From: Beroe ovata
Taxonomy: Eukaryota; Ctenophora; Nuda; Beroida; Beroidae
Length of the DNA stretch: 44,515 bases
Reading direction: 5' to 3'
NCBI GenBank assembly: GCA_946803715.1
Contig: CAMPET010000017.1
Location: 372,545 to 417,059 of the forward strand
Of the stretch, positions 11,828 through 23,210 are shown piece by piece. Positions within the stretch are counted from its first letter, which is position 1. Every line of letters begins with the position of its first letter. Position numbers and translations under genes: made by a program. Below the pieces are notes generated by a model. The model was not told the origin of the DNA and searched no databases. It saw nothing but the letters and a program-made list of their open reading frames with translations.

Positions 11828-13535
11828 ATGAATATCCTACATGGTCCATTGATCCTGCTACCTTTGTTAATATCAACAGGTAAAAGTGCATGTCATTCTA
11901 TCAATATCTCAAACTATATATCCGTGGAGACTACAAAATTCGAATTATATGATTTTACCGAAATATCATTGAAAGCCCACGTACATATTCGGCCTAATTC
12001 CAGGTGAGACAGCTCTCTTCTTCTCTGTCTACAAAAGTGCTACGACCCCATCGCACACCGGAGTTCTTCTGACGTACACCGGAGACACTTATGTCCACGA
12101 CAAGGCAGGAACTGTCTGCAGATCTGGATCATCGCCAAATTTGACACCCTCAAACTCAACAGCTGACATTGTCTGTCAATATGTCAAAAATCTGAGTTCT
12201 GACTCGGCCACCGTTTTCCACAGGGCAGAATGGGTAAAATACACAGGTTCTGGAACTTACATCGACTACAAGTACTATTCGTCGAGATGGGCAAATTCGC
12301 ATCCTCTCGCCCTCAAGGATTTGTTCTGTGAAACAACAAATTCCGGGTCGCATAAATGTTACGCCGACACGAACTTAACATCCACTGACAACTGTAACAC
12401 AAGCTACCCTTACTACACCACGACCATCTCCTGCGCATGCAATTCCAGCTACGCAAGGTCTGACATGGGATGTAGAGCTTGTCCTGACAACAGCTACAAC
12501 GACGGCACATATGAGAAATGCGCGTGCAATGCTGGATACTACTCATATAGCTCGTTTGGAGAGCAGTATTGTGGTGTCTGTGACGAGGAAACGTTTAGTG
12601 ACAAGAACAGCACACTCTGTAGACCTTGTCCAGATGGGATGACGACTGAGGGACGTCGGGGTGCTGGTAAATGTGTGAAGAAGTCACAGTGTAACGGCAG
12701 TGGGGATATGGAGCTCCTCGGAAAGTGCTATAGCAAGGTGAAACTTGGTCTGTATGTTGGGAGTGCAGTGTTGGTGGTAGCTTTGCTGTATGGTTTTTGG
12801 AAGTATTGCAAGCGTGCCGTGTCTGAATCAAGAAGTAGAGAAGAAGCAAAGAGAAGAAGGAAGGCTGAGAATGAAGCTAAAGTGCGTGCACAACGATCGC
12901 AACCGAATGTAGAAATGAATATTCTGGTAGTGGAAAACAGAGTTGTCAATGAGAACAGTGACAAGGGGAAAGACACTGCTACTGCCGCTGCTCCATTGGA
13001 ATTGTGCGTGTTAGATGGGAAGACTGGTATTATTTATGTTGATGAGAAGGGAAGAGAGGTACCTAAACCCTCCACGCATGTTCAAGCAGGACCCTCCACA
13101 CAAATGCCCCAGAACCCGTGTGCGCCTCCACCTGAGCCTGGTGCAAACCATGCCAGTCATCATCCACCAGCTCCATGGACCGGCCAGCAATACCCTGCTA
13201 CTGGAGCCCAGACAGCACAACCAACCAATCCAGGATATCCTGCACAACCCACATATGATCCCACTCCAAGTCCGTATCCTCCCCATGGCCCCTATCCCCC
13301 TCAGGGGCCATATCCCGCTGAGCGCCCCTATCAGTATCCCCCTCAGGGGCCTTACCCTCCCCAGGCATCCTATCCTCCCAAGGCACCCTACCCACCTCAG
13401 GGGCCCTATCCCCCTCATTGCGGTGCATATCCTCCCCCACAAGGAGCCTATCAACCCGAGTCAGCTCAACCCCCTCCAACTGGAGCTGGCGTCAATCCAA
13501 ATCAGTTTGCATATAATCCAAACTTTCCTGGATAA
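11828..13535 (+). CDS. Type I membrane protein: divergent SRCR-like ectodomain, Cys-rich stalk, proline-rich PYPP-repeat cytoplasmic tail
   Basis: Two exons, 11828-11879 and 12004-13535; 1584 bases, 527 residues. A signal peptide covers about residues 1-18 (MNILHGPLILLPLLISTG). Residues 25-150 carry a pattern like a scavenger receptor Cys-rich domain: LLTYTG...GTVC, then IVCQYV, then LFCETTNSGSHKCYAD and TISC. Residues 150-255 form a Cys-rich stalk with repeats of the C..CP..Y...G..C type seen in TNFR/GCC-like modules. Several N-glycosylation sequons are present. A transmembrane helix lies at about 265-285 (LGLYVGSAVLVVALLYGF), then a strongly basic helix (SRSREEAKRRRKAENEAK). Residues 430-520 are tandem YPPQGP-type repeats, candidate WW or SH3 ligands. 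The start codon directly abuts the acceptor-like acatcttcag. A receptor role is inferred; I do not recognise a named orthologue. Confidence 0.8.
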
Positions 13536-14206
13536 CAATCATGTATGGCATTATTTTGTACCTATCCAGGTATTTCAGCTTGATGCTTCGAGGTCCTTAT
13601 TACTTTGTTCATCCCGAATTGAAGTGAAAGTCTGCAATTTATTTATCTGTTTCGGAAAGGACCCCCCGATTGATATCTTGACAAACTAATCCTCTTGTTA
13701 TGACAGTGTCATCTTTTTACCAATCTTAATTTCATTAAGAATTAATTTCATTGAATTGCTGATATTACCACGACTTTCCCAGTACTATTTTAACATTAAT
13801 TCGGGTAACTCAATGTTCAATGGTTTGACTTCTACCTTGTAAATTGGATAAGTTTTTATAATCCCTGGGAAATGAAATCTTCAAGTTTGAGTGTCTACTG
13901 AATGAATTCCTGAATATTCGACCTCCATGGTTTACCGGTCTTAATAAGTTAATTTGATCTGAAATATTGCGGATCTCTTTGAAATTATTTGGTGAAGGGT
14001 CAGCGCTTCGCAGGTTTCAGTTACCTTCCCTAATTTCTTGATTTCTCATTCCGAGATGTAATTTGCTCTTATCTCAAGTTCTACTGCAGTTTGACCTCAC
14101 CAACTTTTGACTTCTGTACTATGTCAATGGAACATTTGTGTCTTGTGATATCAATTTCTTTGAAATTCTTGAAACTCAGCGCTGGCCATGTGGACAAATA
14201 TTTTAG
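13536..14206. other. Short intergenic region between two co-directional genes
   Basis: AT-rich, no coding exon recognised. 3' UTR of the upstream gene is expected here. Ends in atattttag immediately before the transporter ATG. Confidence 0.5.
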
Positions 14207-16076
14207 ATGGAGCAAGAAAATAGAGAGAATGGGGAGAATGTTTTGAAGAAGGAGTACCTGCCCTTGAAGTCGGCTGAGAATGAAGAGGAAGGACTTTATG
14301 TTAATAACGTTACTGTTGAGGAAATCATCAGGAGGTAATAATGATAAGTAAATGGATTCTCAACGTTACACTTCATTAGACATAGATTCGTTTGTGTTTC
14401 AATCTATTTTTCACAGGGTGGTTGGTGGCAACGGGAGTCTACCACGATACATCATGTTCTTATCAATATTCCTTCTTTCACAACTTACATCTAGTATGAT
14501 GTGCTATCATCCTATCTTCAATGGTCAGTGTGATGTCTGTTTGAGTTTTCCTCACTTTCACAAACATAAACAAATATGATTAATATACGAATCATATCTG
14601 CTATGCAATCCAATCGGTTTTCAAGTTACTCATCAAGATAACTTTCATCCAGGTTATATTCCATATTCTGAATGGAACTGCACTTCTGAGAAGTGCTTTG
14701 CCCTCCAACAGCAATACCTGCACAACAACCCTGATGATAACGGAACTGATTTCTTCAGTAGACACACCATGTGTTCAAATGATTTGGTTGCTGGTTCTGA
14801 CTTTACTTGGACACCTCTAAGGACGAGTTTTGCCATCGATTGGGATATCTATTGCAACTCTGAGAAAGATAAGTCAAGTATCAATAGTTTCTTCTTCGTT
14901 GGTGCACTCATCGGATTGTTGGTTAGTTCCAGTCTCTTTGATCAGCTGGGGAGAAAAGTTGTGGTCATTGGTGCGGGGTTTGTTGCTGTTTTAGCAACCT
15001 TGATCCAGGCGTTTGCTCCAAATATTGAGGTCATGTTGGGGCTGCGTATCTTACAAGGGATGGCGGCTGTCGTGAGCTATAATGGCAAAGTTGTGTGGAT
15101 GTTTGAGTTTGCTCCTATCAGGCTCAGAAATTTCACAAATGCAATCGTTGCTGTGACGTGGCCTATTGGTGGAAGTATCATGATTCTGATATCATTCGTG
15201 ATGGAAAATTGGAGGCACAATATCTGTGTCGTGGCTGGTGTTGCATTCATTCTTCACCTGCCCCTGTTTTTCTGTCCAGAGTCAATCCGATACCTTATCT
15301 GCTCGAAGAAAGATAAAGAAGCCAGAGTTATCCTAAACAAGTTGGCAGCATTTTTTGGGACTCCTAAGTTTGAGGACGATATACTGCTGACTAGTGAAAA
15401 CTCAGGTGTTAATAAGAAGAGCTTACTGGAGCAACTGAAGGATTTTATCCTCTATCCTGTGATGATGAAACGAACTCTCTTCCTTTCTTTTTGTTTCATT
15501 GTAGTTGCACTGCTGTACTATGGCCTCAGCTTCGGCTGGCACAAGATGGGATCAAATATATTTGAGAGCCAAAGTCTTGCTGTGCTCTCGGAAATCATTG
15601 CATGTACCTCCACGTTCAGTTTGGTCCAGTTATTTGGCGCAAAAAAGACCCAAATCACATCATTCATCGGCATAGCTTTGTGCTTTGCTATTGCTATGAT
15701 TCCTCTACAATTTTCCCAACATTGGACGTTGCAGCAAGTTGCATGTCTCATAGCAATTGTCTTTATCGGGTGTGAGTTTGTCACCATTTTCCTCTATACC
15801 TCTGAGCTGTCCCCGACCTCCCACCGTGGCATGATTGTGGCATTTTGTTCTGGCTCCGCCCGACTTGGATCTATCAGTGGCCCGTATGTGTCCCTGTTGT
15901 ATGATTATCTTGATCAAAGGGTTGTACTTGGAATATTTGGAGGGATGAGTCTGATTGCTGCAATGGGTACCTGGTTCCTCCTCGATGATACCACACAAGT
16001 TGGCGTTCCTGAAATTCCCGATGACTTAAAGAAGTTTGTAAGGAGACCTGAAAGACTTCCTTCACAAGAGATTTGA
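14207..16076 (+). CDS. SLC22-like organic ion/carnitine transporter (major facilitator superfamily)
   Basis: Exons 14207-14334, 14417-14523, 14653-16076; 1659 bases, 552 residues, the usual SLC22 length. The cytosolic N-terminus ends in VEEIIRRVVGG, then TM1 (YIMFLSIFLLSQLTSSMMC). A large Cys-containing extracellular loop between TM1 and TM2 follows (EWNCTSEKCFALQQ...HTMCSNDL), as in SLC22. The loop ends FAIDWDIYC, matching the family's ...EWDLVC motif before TM2. The MFS loop 2-3 motif is SSSLFDQLGRKVV. Further segments include EFAPIRLRNF and TSELSPTSHRGM, the latter like the E..PT..R motif of loop 10-11. The family moves organic cations, anions or carnitine across the plasma membrane; the substrate here cannot be read from sequence. 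The start codon directly follows a TTTTAG acceptor-like site. The bulk of the protein is in one 1.4 kb exon. Confidence 0.85.
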
Positions 16077-16591
16077 TCCTATCATTTTGAGACTTACCGA
16101 GATTATCACAGGAATGTACGCCTCCCGCAGCATTTGAAACTAATGCCATGTTAGATGTTTGAGTAAAATGGCCCGCTCACCAATCTATATCAAATGTTGT
16201 ATAACATTGTGCAATACTGTACACTGTACATTACTGTTTTTAAGATCGGAGTTGCTCGAAAAGATGGATTGGCTTGCTTATCAAGCGTTATGCATGCACT
16301 TCAATACATGTAGTACCTGTTAAACAGCTACTCTCGTAGTTACTCCTCGTACAGCTGCACTGTTTTTTCTCTATTCAGTGTTGAATCTCTTGTCGGCAAA
16401 AATTTCATTTCATTTTCAAAAATGTTGTTTCTGTTTGCAGACTCTTAATTTTGGTGAGTTTTTCAAGGCACATATAATGTATCATCTTCATAGTACGAAA
16501 CCCCGCCAATTGTCGAAATAAAACCTCAGTGGATTAATTATTGTAATTTTTCAGAACCTGTTGATTGATCATAAGTGACTACGGAAAGGAA
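16077..16591. other. Short intergenic region with transporter poly(A) signal
   Basis: No coding exon recognised. Holds the AATAAA at 16517-16522 and, about 30 bases later, a strong acceptor-like sequence (gtaatttttcag, ending 16554) in front of the next gene. Confidence 0.5.
16517..16522 (+). terminator. Poly(A) signal AATAAA, probably of the transporter gene
   Basis: Canonical hexamer 440 bases after the transporter stop and only 70 bases before the next start codon on the same strand. Cleavage would fall almost at the acceptor-like site of the next gene, an arrangement typical of polycistronic, trans-spliced gene pairs. Confidence 0.5.
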
Positions 16592-17809
16592 ATGACCAAG
16601 ACTAACTACAAGGCTGAATACAAACGGGCTAAGGAGCAAATATCGGAACTCCATAATCAAATATCCACTCTCAAAGACCGTCTTGATGTCCTGAGGAAAG
16701 CAAAAAACCAGACCATTGTGAAGACAGAGATCATCAATAGGGACATTTCAGAGCCAGTATTTGGACAGGTTGCACCTATCCCAGCTATTCAAGTCGAGGA
16801 GAAGATCATTGAAGTACCCTGTAAGGTCAAATCACATGATCGAGGAGTGAATACCATTGATGTTTTCCTCCTTTCGCCTCCTGAAGAAGCAGAAATTCCG
16901 AAGCGAAAGCAAAGGAAACGGGTGAAGGAAAATTGGGCACAATGCAAGATTTTCACAGACAATAAGTCATGTCAAGCAGAATTTGTACAAACATGCCACT
17001 GTGAAGGCGTTGGGCAGGATATAAACAATACACCTCCTCCCAAAACAACTCCAAGTCTACCTAAAATCTACAACCCAGCGGCATTGACCAAACCTCAGAA
17101 ACCACCTGAGCTCAAAACCATCAGTAGAGAGAGATCGAAGGAGTACATCTCATGTGACGCCCATGCTGCTGAGATAGCTTTACTGGAAACTGCTTTTAAA
17201 ACTGAAAGAGAGAAGCAGAGGATGATTCATTCAAAAGAGGTGGAAATGTTGAAGCAGACTATCGAAAAGCTGAGTGAAGCTCTGAAGAAGGCAACGGAGG
17301 AAAGTGTGAAGCAGACCATAACGTCCCCAAATGGAGCTTCAGTGTTTCATCTATATGCCGAGGAGAAGAAGAGGATGGAGGAACAAGTTAAGCACATCAA
17401 CCAGGAAAATCATAAGCTGAGGGCAAAGCTAAATAAATTATCTCAGGTGGGTTTCATGATAAATCTCCGAGTTATAGGAACGATTCTATTTGATCTATAA
17501 TATGTATGTCATTATGAAAGATCCATACTTTTAGTAAAATGTGCTTTTTTTCTACAGGAATTGAGAGAGAAGGAGGATGAGTGGGAAGAAAACGAGGAAA
17601 ATATCAGACAGCACTGTGTAGAAACATGGGATGAGCAGTATAGATCATGGATCAACAAAACAGAAACCAAGATGAAGTTCCTACGGGAATCAAACGAGAA
17701 TATGCAGAACTTTATCATGAAAAATGCTAAGCATTTGCCGTTTGATGCAACAGATGAATTGACAATTTATGATGAGTATGGAGAGAAGGTAACTGTTTTT
17801 CGTGAGTGA
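16592..17809 (+). CDS. Uncharacterised coiled-coil protein
   Basis: Two exons, 16592-17446 and 17558-17809; 1107 bases, 368 residues. The start is ATG (MTKTNYKAEYKRAKEQ). An N-terminal coiled coil covers about residues 8-45 (AKEQISELHNQISTLKDRLD). A middle low-complexity region contains a basic patch (KRKQRKRVK), several cysteines and a Pro-rich stretch (NTPPPKTTPSLPK). A long heptad region occupies about 195-345, with a very Glu-rich block just after the splice junction (LREKEDEWEENEEN). The C-terminus is acidic, ending DEYGEKVTVFRE. There is no signal peptide or membrane segment, so it is presumably cytoplasmic or cytoskeletal. I do not recognise a named family; centrosomal, ciliary and other coiled-coil families remain possible. 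It is convergent with the GalNAc-transferase gene, with stops 226 bases apart. Confidence 0.7.
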
Positions 17810-18034
17810 GTGTTCAGCAAATCAACTTGGATAGTTTGATCCTTGATGGATGGTGTGTTGCCTTTCTCAGAAATAGGTTTTTACCAGGGATGCCTCCTTT
17901 TATGGATGTATGGTGTGTTCTATTTACTTTTTTATGAGATTGTATCAAAACAGCTCGAAACTTAATACAGGCACCTGTTATGAACAAGAAAACATGAGAA
18001 ATTGCATTTAATTCTAAATTCAAGGTTTCATGCA

Positions 18035-21000
18035 TCAAAAATCAAAATCATCTCTTATGTAAATGTTTGTAAATGTGAAAGTCTGGTAGGGCGAGTCACT
18101 GCATTTGTCCAGGAATAGTTTGGGTTGCTTAGGATCTCCTACTGAGAGACACAGTTGAGACGGCTCATGGATCAACTGTTGTGTCTGAAATGATAAGGCG
18201 TTATCAACTCCCTCTGCAGCAGCTATGAGCATAGCCAGTGGTAGAGAATTACTGCATCGTGGAAGTTATCTCAGGGGGATTTTATCTAAGCTGTCGCATG
18301 GACTATGTAGGGGAAGGGGGGTTTGTAATTGTAGTAGAGCTTGACACCCTGGAAATTCAAGTAACTATAATTGCATGACTCACCGAGCTATAATGCCACT
18401 TCTGATTCCCACCAAACCCATGGCATGGATATAAAGCCACCCTCTTAAAACTGACGTCATCCGGATCCTCCACATAGGCATCAAGACAGTTCTCAAGGGA
18501 GACCAACTCGTACTTCTTGGAATACATCCAAACCTGAACATTGGGGGGGGAGAATATAGCGGGTTTCGATCTCACTACGTCATGGCTCATGATCAATTTG
18601 TCACCTTCTCTTTCCATTCTATGTGGAATCTATAATAATACCTGGTTTGTGTAACCGACTTCCCGTGTAGGAAGACATCTGTAATGAGAGACAGTGTCAT
18701 TAGCTTTCCTCATACCCAGTGTGTCAATGCACTGGTTAACCTTCGGATTCCTTATCTGCAAGATCAGGGTTAGGGTTTTTCTCGATCATCTGCTCATGCC
18801 TACTCAGTCGGCATCAATAGGTACAGTGAAAAAAGCCGCACCTGTCCTGAAGCTAGTAGTCTATTCTCAGTTGGGAGGGAAGGTAGCAAGTTCTCAAGAT
18901 ACCAATCAAATGATTTACACTTGAGACGACTCCTGAGAGCTACTCGAGATGATATGTCGCCAACATCGACATCTTTAGCAAGGGGGACAAACCGGTAGAA
19001 CAGAGCTTTGTGGTCATCCAACCAAACCTATCAAGGGGCCGGAATACATATTTTTGGTTTTGTAAGACCAAGATTTCCGATCGGATATGATTGTTAATCT
19101 ATTAGGTATAACGATCATCCCTAATCAGTTAGGTATCAATCATACTTATCAGCCTATGAATACATGTACACCTACCTCAACTGCCCGCGCATAGTTCCGT
19201 AGCAAAGTCATCGTGACACTCTGATCGCCGAAACTGTACGGAGCTCTGTCTCTGAATATGTGACCAACTCGGGAACATGGCAAGGACAGGAGTCGACCAC
19301 CACACATCCAAATCTGCGATGGAACACTATTTCACCCTATTGAATTAGATTATGGGACCAGGAAAGTGTCTATGACAATGGTCATACCTAACTGACCTAA
19401 CAAGAAAAGGGAGAGAAATATGAAAAAGTTGTATTTAACTTTTTTCAAGTAATTTTCCTGTTCTTAACCTTACCCTGAAGCTCATCTCCATGTTTTCTCC
19501 TCCCCAAATGTTCATGTCGGTATCATATGTTCCTATCTCCTCAAAGTAGTCCTTGTTTATGGCAAAGAGACCTCCTGCCATGACGGGGGCTCTGAGGAAA
19601 TCGATGTGAAACACTGGTAAATGTATCACTGTTAATAAGACTTCCCTATGCTGTTTTACTATGTATAAAGGTGTATCACAGTAACGGTATGTAGTTACTT
19701 GTTGAGCAGCTCAGGGATTACTCGAGAATTTCTCAACAAAACGAAACAATGAATAAACTTAGATAACTTACATGAGAGGAGTTGTCAAGTTTCCTCCCTG
19801 TTCCTTTATTTGCCAGTAGAAGTTGAAACTCCAGTCAAATGCTCCCACCTGCAGAACCAAACAGTGAGTTAGGACATAGATAATTGTCATCACGCCTCTA
19901 TAAGGCGGCAATCAATCACCACAGCACAATTCTTATCCCCAACTATAATTGCAGTGGGCTTCTAGGATCCAGCTATTCCTTAAATGCTAGTTTGGAAGAA
20001 TGAAAGGCTTATCATGAAGTGGGGGCACTCGACCCTTACCTGTGGAATTGCTTGTCGATACTCAAAATCATCAAATTTGATCACATCAATGATTGGACTG
20101 GGAACAGTTCTTCTGTCCTTCTTAACCTCCCACAAGAGTGGTTCTATCCATCCTTTGTTACACTGAAATATGATAGAAACTTGAATAAGGTAGGAACTTG
20201 ACAAGGTAGAAACTTGAATAATGTTCTGAATTGTAGGTTAAGTACTACCACTTACCTTACTCAAGTGTTAGTAAGAGAATCGAATTGAAGTTTCAAATTC
20301 AATGAATTGACAACTCTTCTAGCAAGTCTTGGTAGGTGGAATTTGTCATTGTGTATTGATCATTCACCTCACAATGGCTATCAAGAAAGATCATCACTTC
20401 CCCTGTTGCTCTAGCCGCCCCGAATAACCGCGCTTTTATCAGTCCACTTCTCTTGGGCAAACGAACATGTCTGGTTTTGGGGACTTTAGCTATCTCTGCG
20501 TCCAGTGTAGCTAGCTCCTCTGAGAGTACCAATTGGTTTTAATTTAGCATGTATACTGTGATCATATCCTACATTTTGTTGAAATGGTGTGCCAACTTTA
20601 TACGCATACGGAGGTAGAAACTGATTTTCAATTAAATTACAACAACAGGAGAATCCATTTTGAGAACACATTTGTGACCCTATTTAATATCTATTTCCCC
20701 TACCATGATCACTAAAGTCGTCCACCAGGATGATCTCTCTGAGGAGTCTGGGAGGAGTTCTGTTCAGGATACTATGTACAGTCCGCAGGAGAACAGTGAG
20801 AGCTTCGTTGTGGAACACCACTATCACACTTGCAACAGGAAGGTTGTGGGGGTAGAGCAGATCTGAGCACCTGCAGCAGTGGAAATGTAGTTTGGACTTA
20901 GGAGTGGTATATGATAAGTGGTAGGTAAGTTTTTCGAACATCTAGGACAAATGGCTAATTGCCCAAAAAAGTTCTCAATTAGCAATTAGGGAAAGGGGAC

Positions 21001-21869
21001 GTTTACATAATGATCGTATATCAGTTTCTGTACATTCACGGATGTTTCAATCAGTAATTTCAATAGGTTCATTAACCTATTTCTGGTCTCTGCGAGACTT
21101 ACCCCTCTGATCGTGTGTCTGGTATTTGCCTATTCAGAGGTAGCTGATTGCTCAGGAAACCGTTAAACCTGTGAACCTGCATCGATTCCTCCTTTAGACT
21201 AGACTTTTCCCGTGTACTGACATGTCGCTTGTAGAAAGGGCCGTAGAGAAGCGGGGACTTCCGCGGACCTTCGTACGAGTGTTCCAAGTAATCAGAACCG
21301 GAAAATAAGTGATAATAGAGGATGATGAAAACAGTCCAGGATGCTAAGACCATACCAACTCCTAGCAGAATTTTCCCGTGTGCTTGGGCTTGGGGCTTGA
21401 CTGAGTTGGAAAAGTGTTTTGAGATAACCCCATATTGTTTCTTTACAAACACCCTAAGGGGCCGCAATCGATCGTTGTTCGTATATCTGATTGCTTTCCG
21501 TTTCAAAAACTGAAATGCTACCGAGATTTGCATGATGAAAAGTACTCTGAGTGCCCGGCAAATTACTGAAATATCCGTCACGGCCTTTGCTGCTTCATCC
21601 ATTTGTTTGCCATCAAGAACACTGGTCACGTGATCAGTCAGTTGATTTTGAACTTTGGTCACGTGACTCATATCCTGCGCGTTATTATCTCCCACACTGT
21701 TGTCATGGATACTATCAGAATCGACAACATCAACTTGCGCGGCGCGGCTCTCCAGCACGTGCTCTTCCCCAATAATCTCGATACTGTCACGGGATTGAGG
21801 AGAGGGGGACGCTGGTAAGTCACTGGTCCCTTCCTCTTCATCAGAGGGGCTGTGGGATTCTTCCAACAT
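18035..21869 (-). CDS. Polypeptide N-acetylgalactosaminyltransferase (ppGalNAc-T)
   Basis: Starts mucin-type O-glycosylation by moving GalNAc from UDP-GalNAc to Ser/Thr in the Golgi. Exons (minus): 21869-21103, 20870-20704, 20519-20368, 20162-20040, 19848-19772, 19591-19474, 19313-19176, 19027-18842, 18755-18642, 18533-18384, 18184-18035; 2142 bases, 713 residues, all phases agree. A type II membrane anchor lies at about 167-189 ([20 protein letters not shown]). The GT-A domain begins [15 protein letters not shown], then [10 protein letters not shown] and [13 protein letters not shown]. The Mn-binding DSH is at 358-360 (DSHCE), the paired His at 486 (VGHIFR) and the Gal/GalNAc-T motif [12 protein letters not shown] at 457-468. 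A C-terminal ricin B-type lectin domain (about 577-713) shows QCIDT, NCLDA and LCLSV repeats. Odd points: a roughly 166-residue cytosolic N-terminus, far longer than usual, and Ser replacing Cys in [10 protein letters not shown] downstream start such as Met173 cannot be excluded. Confidence 0.93.
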
Positions 21870-23210
21870 GACCGGAAGGAGGTTCAGGGGTTAACGATGT
21901 TCGTACGTGTGCCTTCCTCCTCACACCTATGACATAATTGAGGTTGGTTTAGGTTATTATAGTCCATGACATAACTTTTCAAAAGCGTTAATCTTATTCT
22001 ACCTGATTGAATAAATATGACAAAACACTCAAAAGCGAAAACGAGGCTGACATAGTATCAACGAGAACAAAGTGTAATAATTTCCGGTACACACACGATG
22101 TTGTAATGGTTAATGAAGGAGTGGCGGTAACCCGTATGTATACTATGAGAGAGATGTGTGTGTAGTACTCCACTCTGCACAGGACTCTATGAGGTACATA
22201 CGTGTCTGAGGGATAGAGAGAGACTAGCTATATGAGAAAGAGAGAGTTATCATGATATGCAGCATATATCAGTGGGTACTGCAAGTGCAGGTGGATGGTC
22301 TGAAACATTGGATGATAGAATCTAGAGCATGTCTCATGTTATAGGAAGTATGTCCCAGGTAATATATACCTCGTAACTGTCCACATTCAGACTAATCTCG
22401 CGTGAATATTTGAATTGATTGGAATTGATAATAGTGGTCTCATAAGCTCTGCAGATGTCCGATTTACATCATACATATTGGACAGATGATACCTACGGTC
22501 ATTGTTGATGAGCAATATTGATGAGCTATGTTAATGACTGATAAGCAATAATATTTCGGATATTTAGCTTCTTTTTCGTCTGGAGTGCTTTTCTCAAGTT
22601 CACAAGCTTATTATGCCGATGACTTCACAGGAACATATTAGATCAGGCATACCAATGAGTTTTGATGAATAATCTGCGAATATTCAACTCCCGTCTCAAT
22701 ACATGACTGAGTGCACTCTAAATCCGTTTCTGGATGACCTAATTCATTACTTTCGATTTGAAACGCCGGAAGTATCCAAATTAGACTGAGTTTAGAATAC
22801 ACTATTATTACGTATGAGCTCAAGGTTGTTGTATTATTATCATGTATTATGGCAGAGGATGAAGAATCAAAATCCAATTAAGTCCAAATCTAATTAAGAA
22901 GATTGCTCCATCCGAAGTAGGAAGAAATTATAAAAAGCTGGGATTGAATTTCTCACAAGGTTGTTTTCGGTCCCCAGAGTTGATCTTTAGTTTGTGTTCC
23001 TAGACTTTGACACCTATGAATGTTGAAAATTTTTTAAAACCTTTTTGAAAGATATCACGCAATTTTTTCTAAAAATTTTGAAGTGTGCCCCACCCCATCT
23101 AATTTGTAACCCAATATATCTCTCGAGAACCCCAATTCAATATTTCTTCATTTAATCCATATATTCATATCATAATTTTGACCCCATATTTTCTCCAGAT
23201 ATACGATATA
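21870..23210. other. Divergent intergenic region between GalNAc-transferase and MMP genes
   Basis: AT-rich, no coding exon recognised. Promoters for both genes are expected here; no clear TATA or CCAAT cluster seen. The MMP side ends in the acceptor-like ttttctccag at 23189-23198, 12 bases before the ATG. Confidence 0.5.

Noticed and set aside
13011-13689. Long antisense and shifted frames over the proline-rich tail of the receptor gene
   Set aside because: Shadows of the biased PYPP codons; no signal peptide, domain or splice support.
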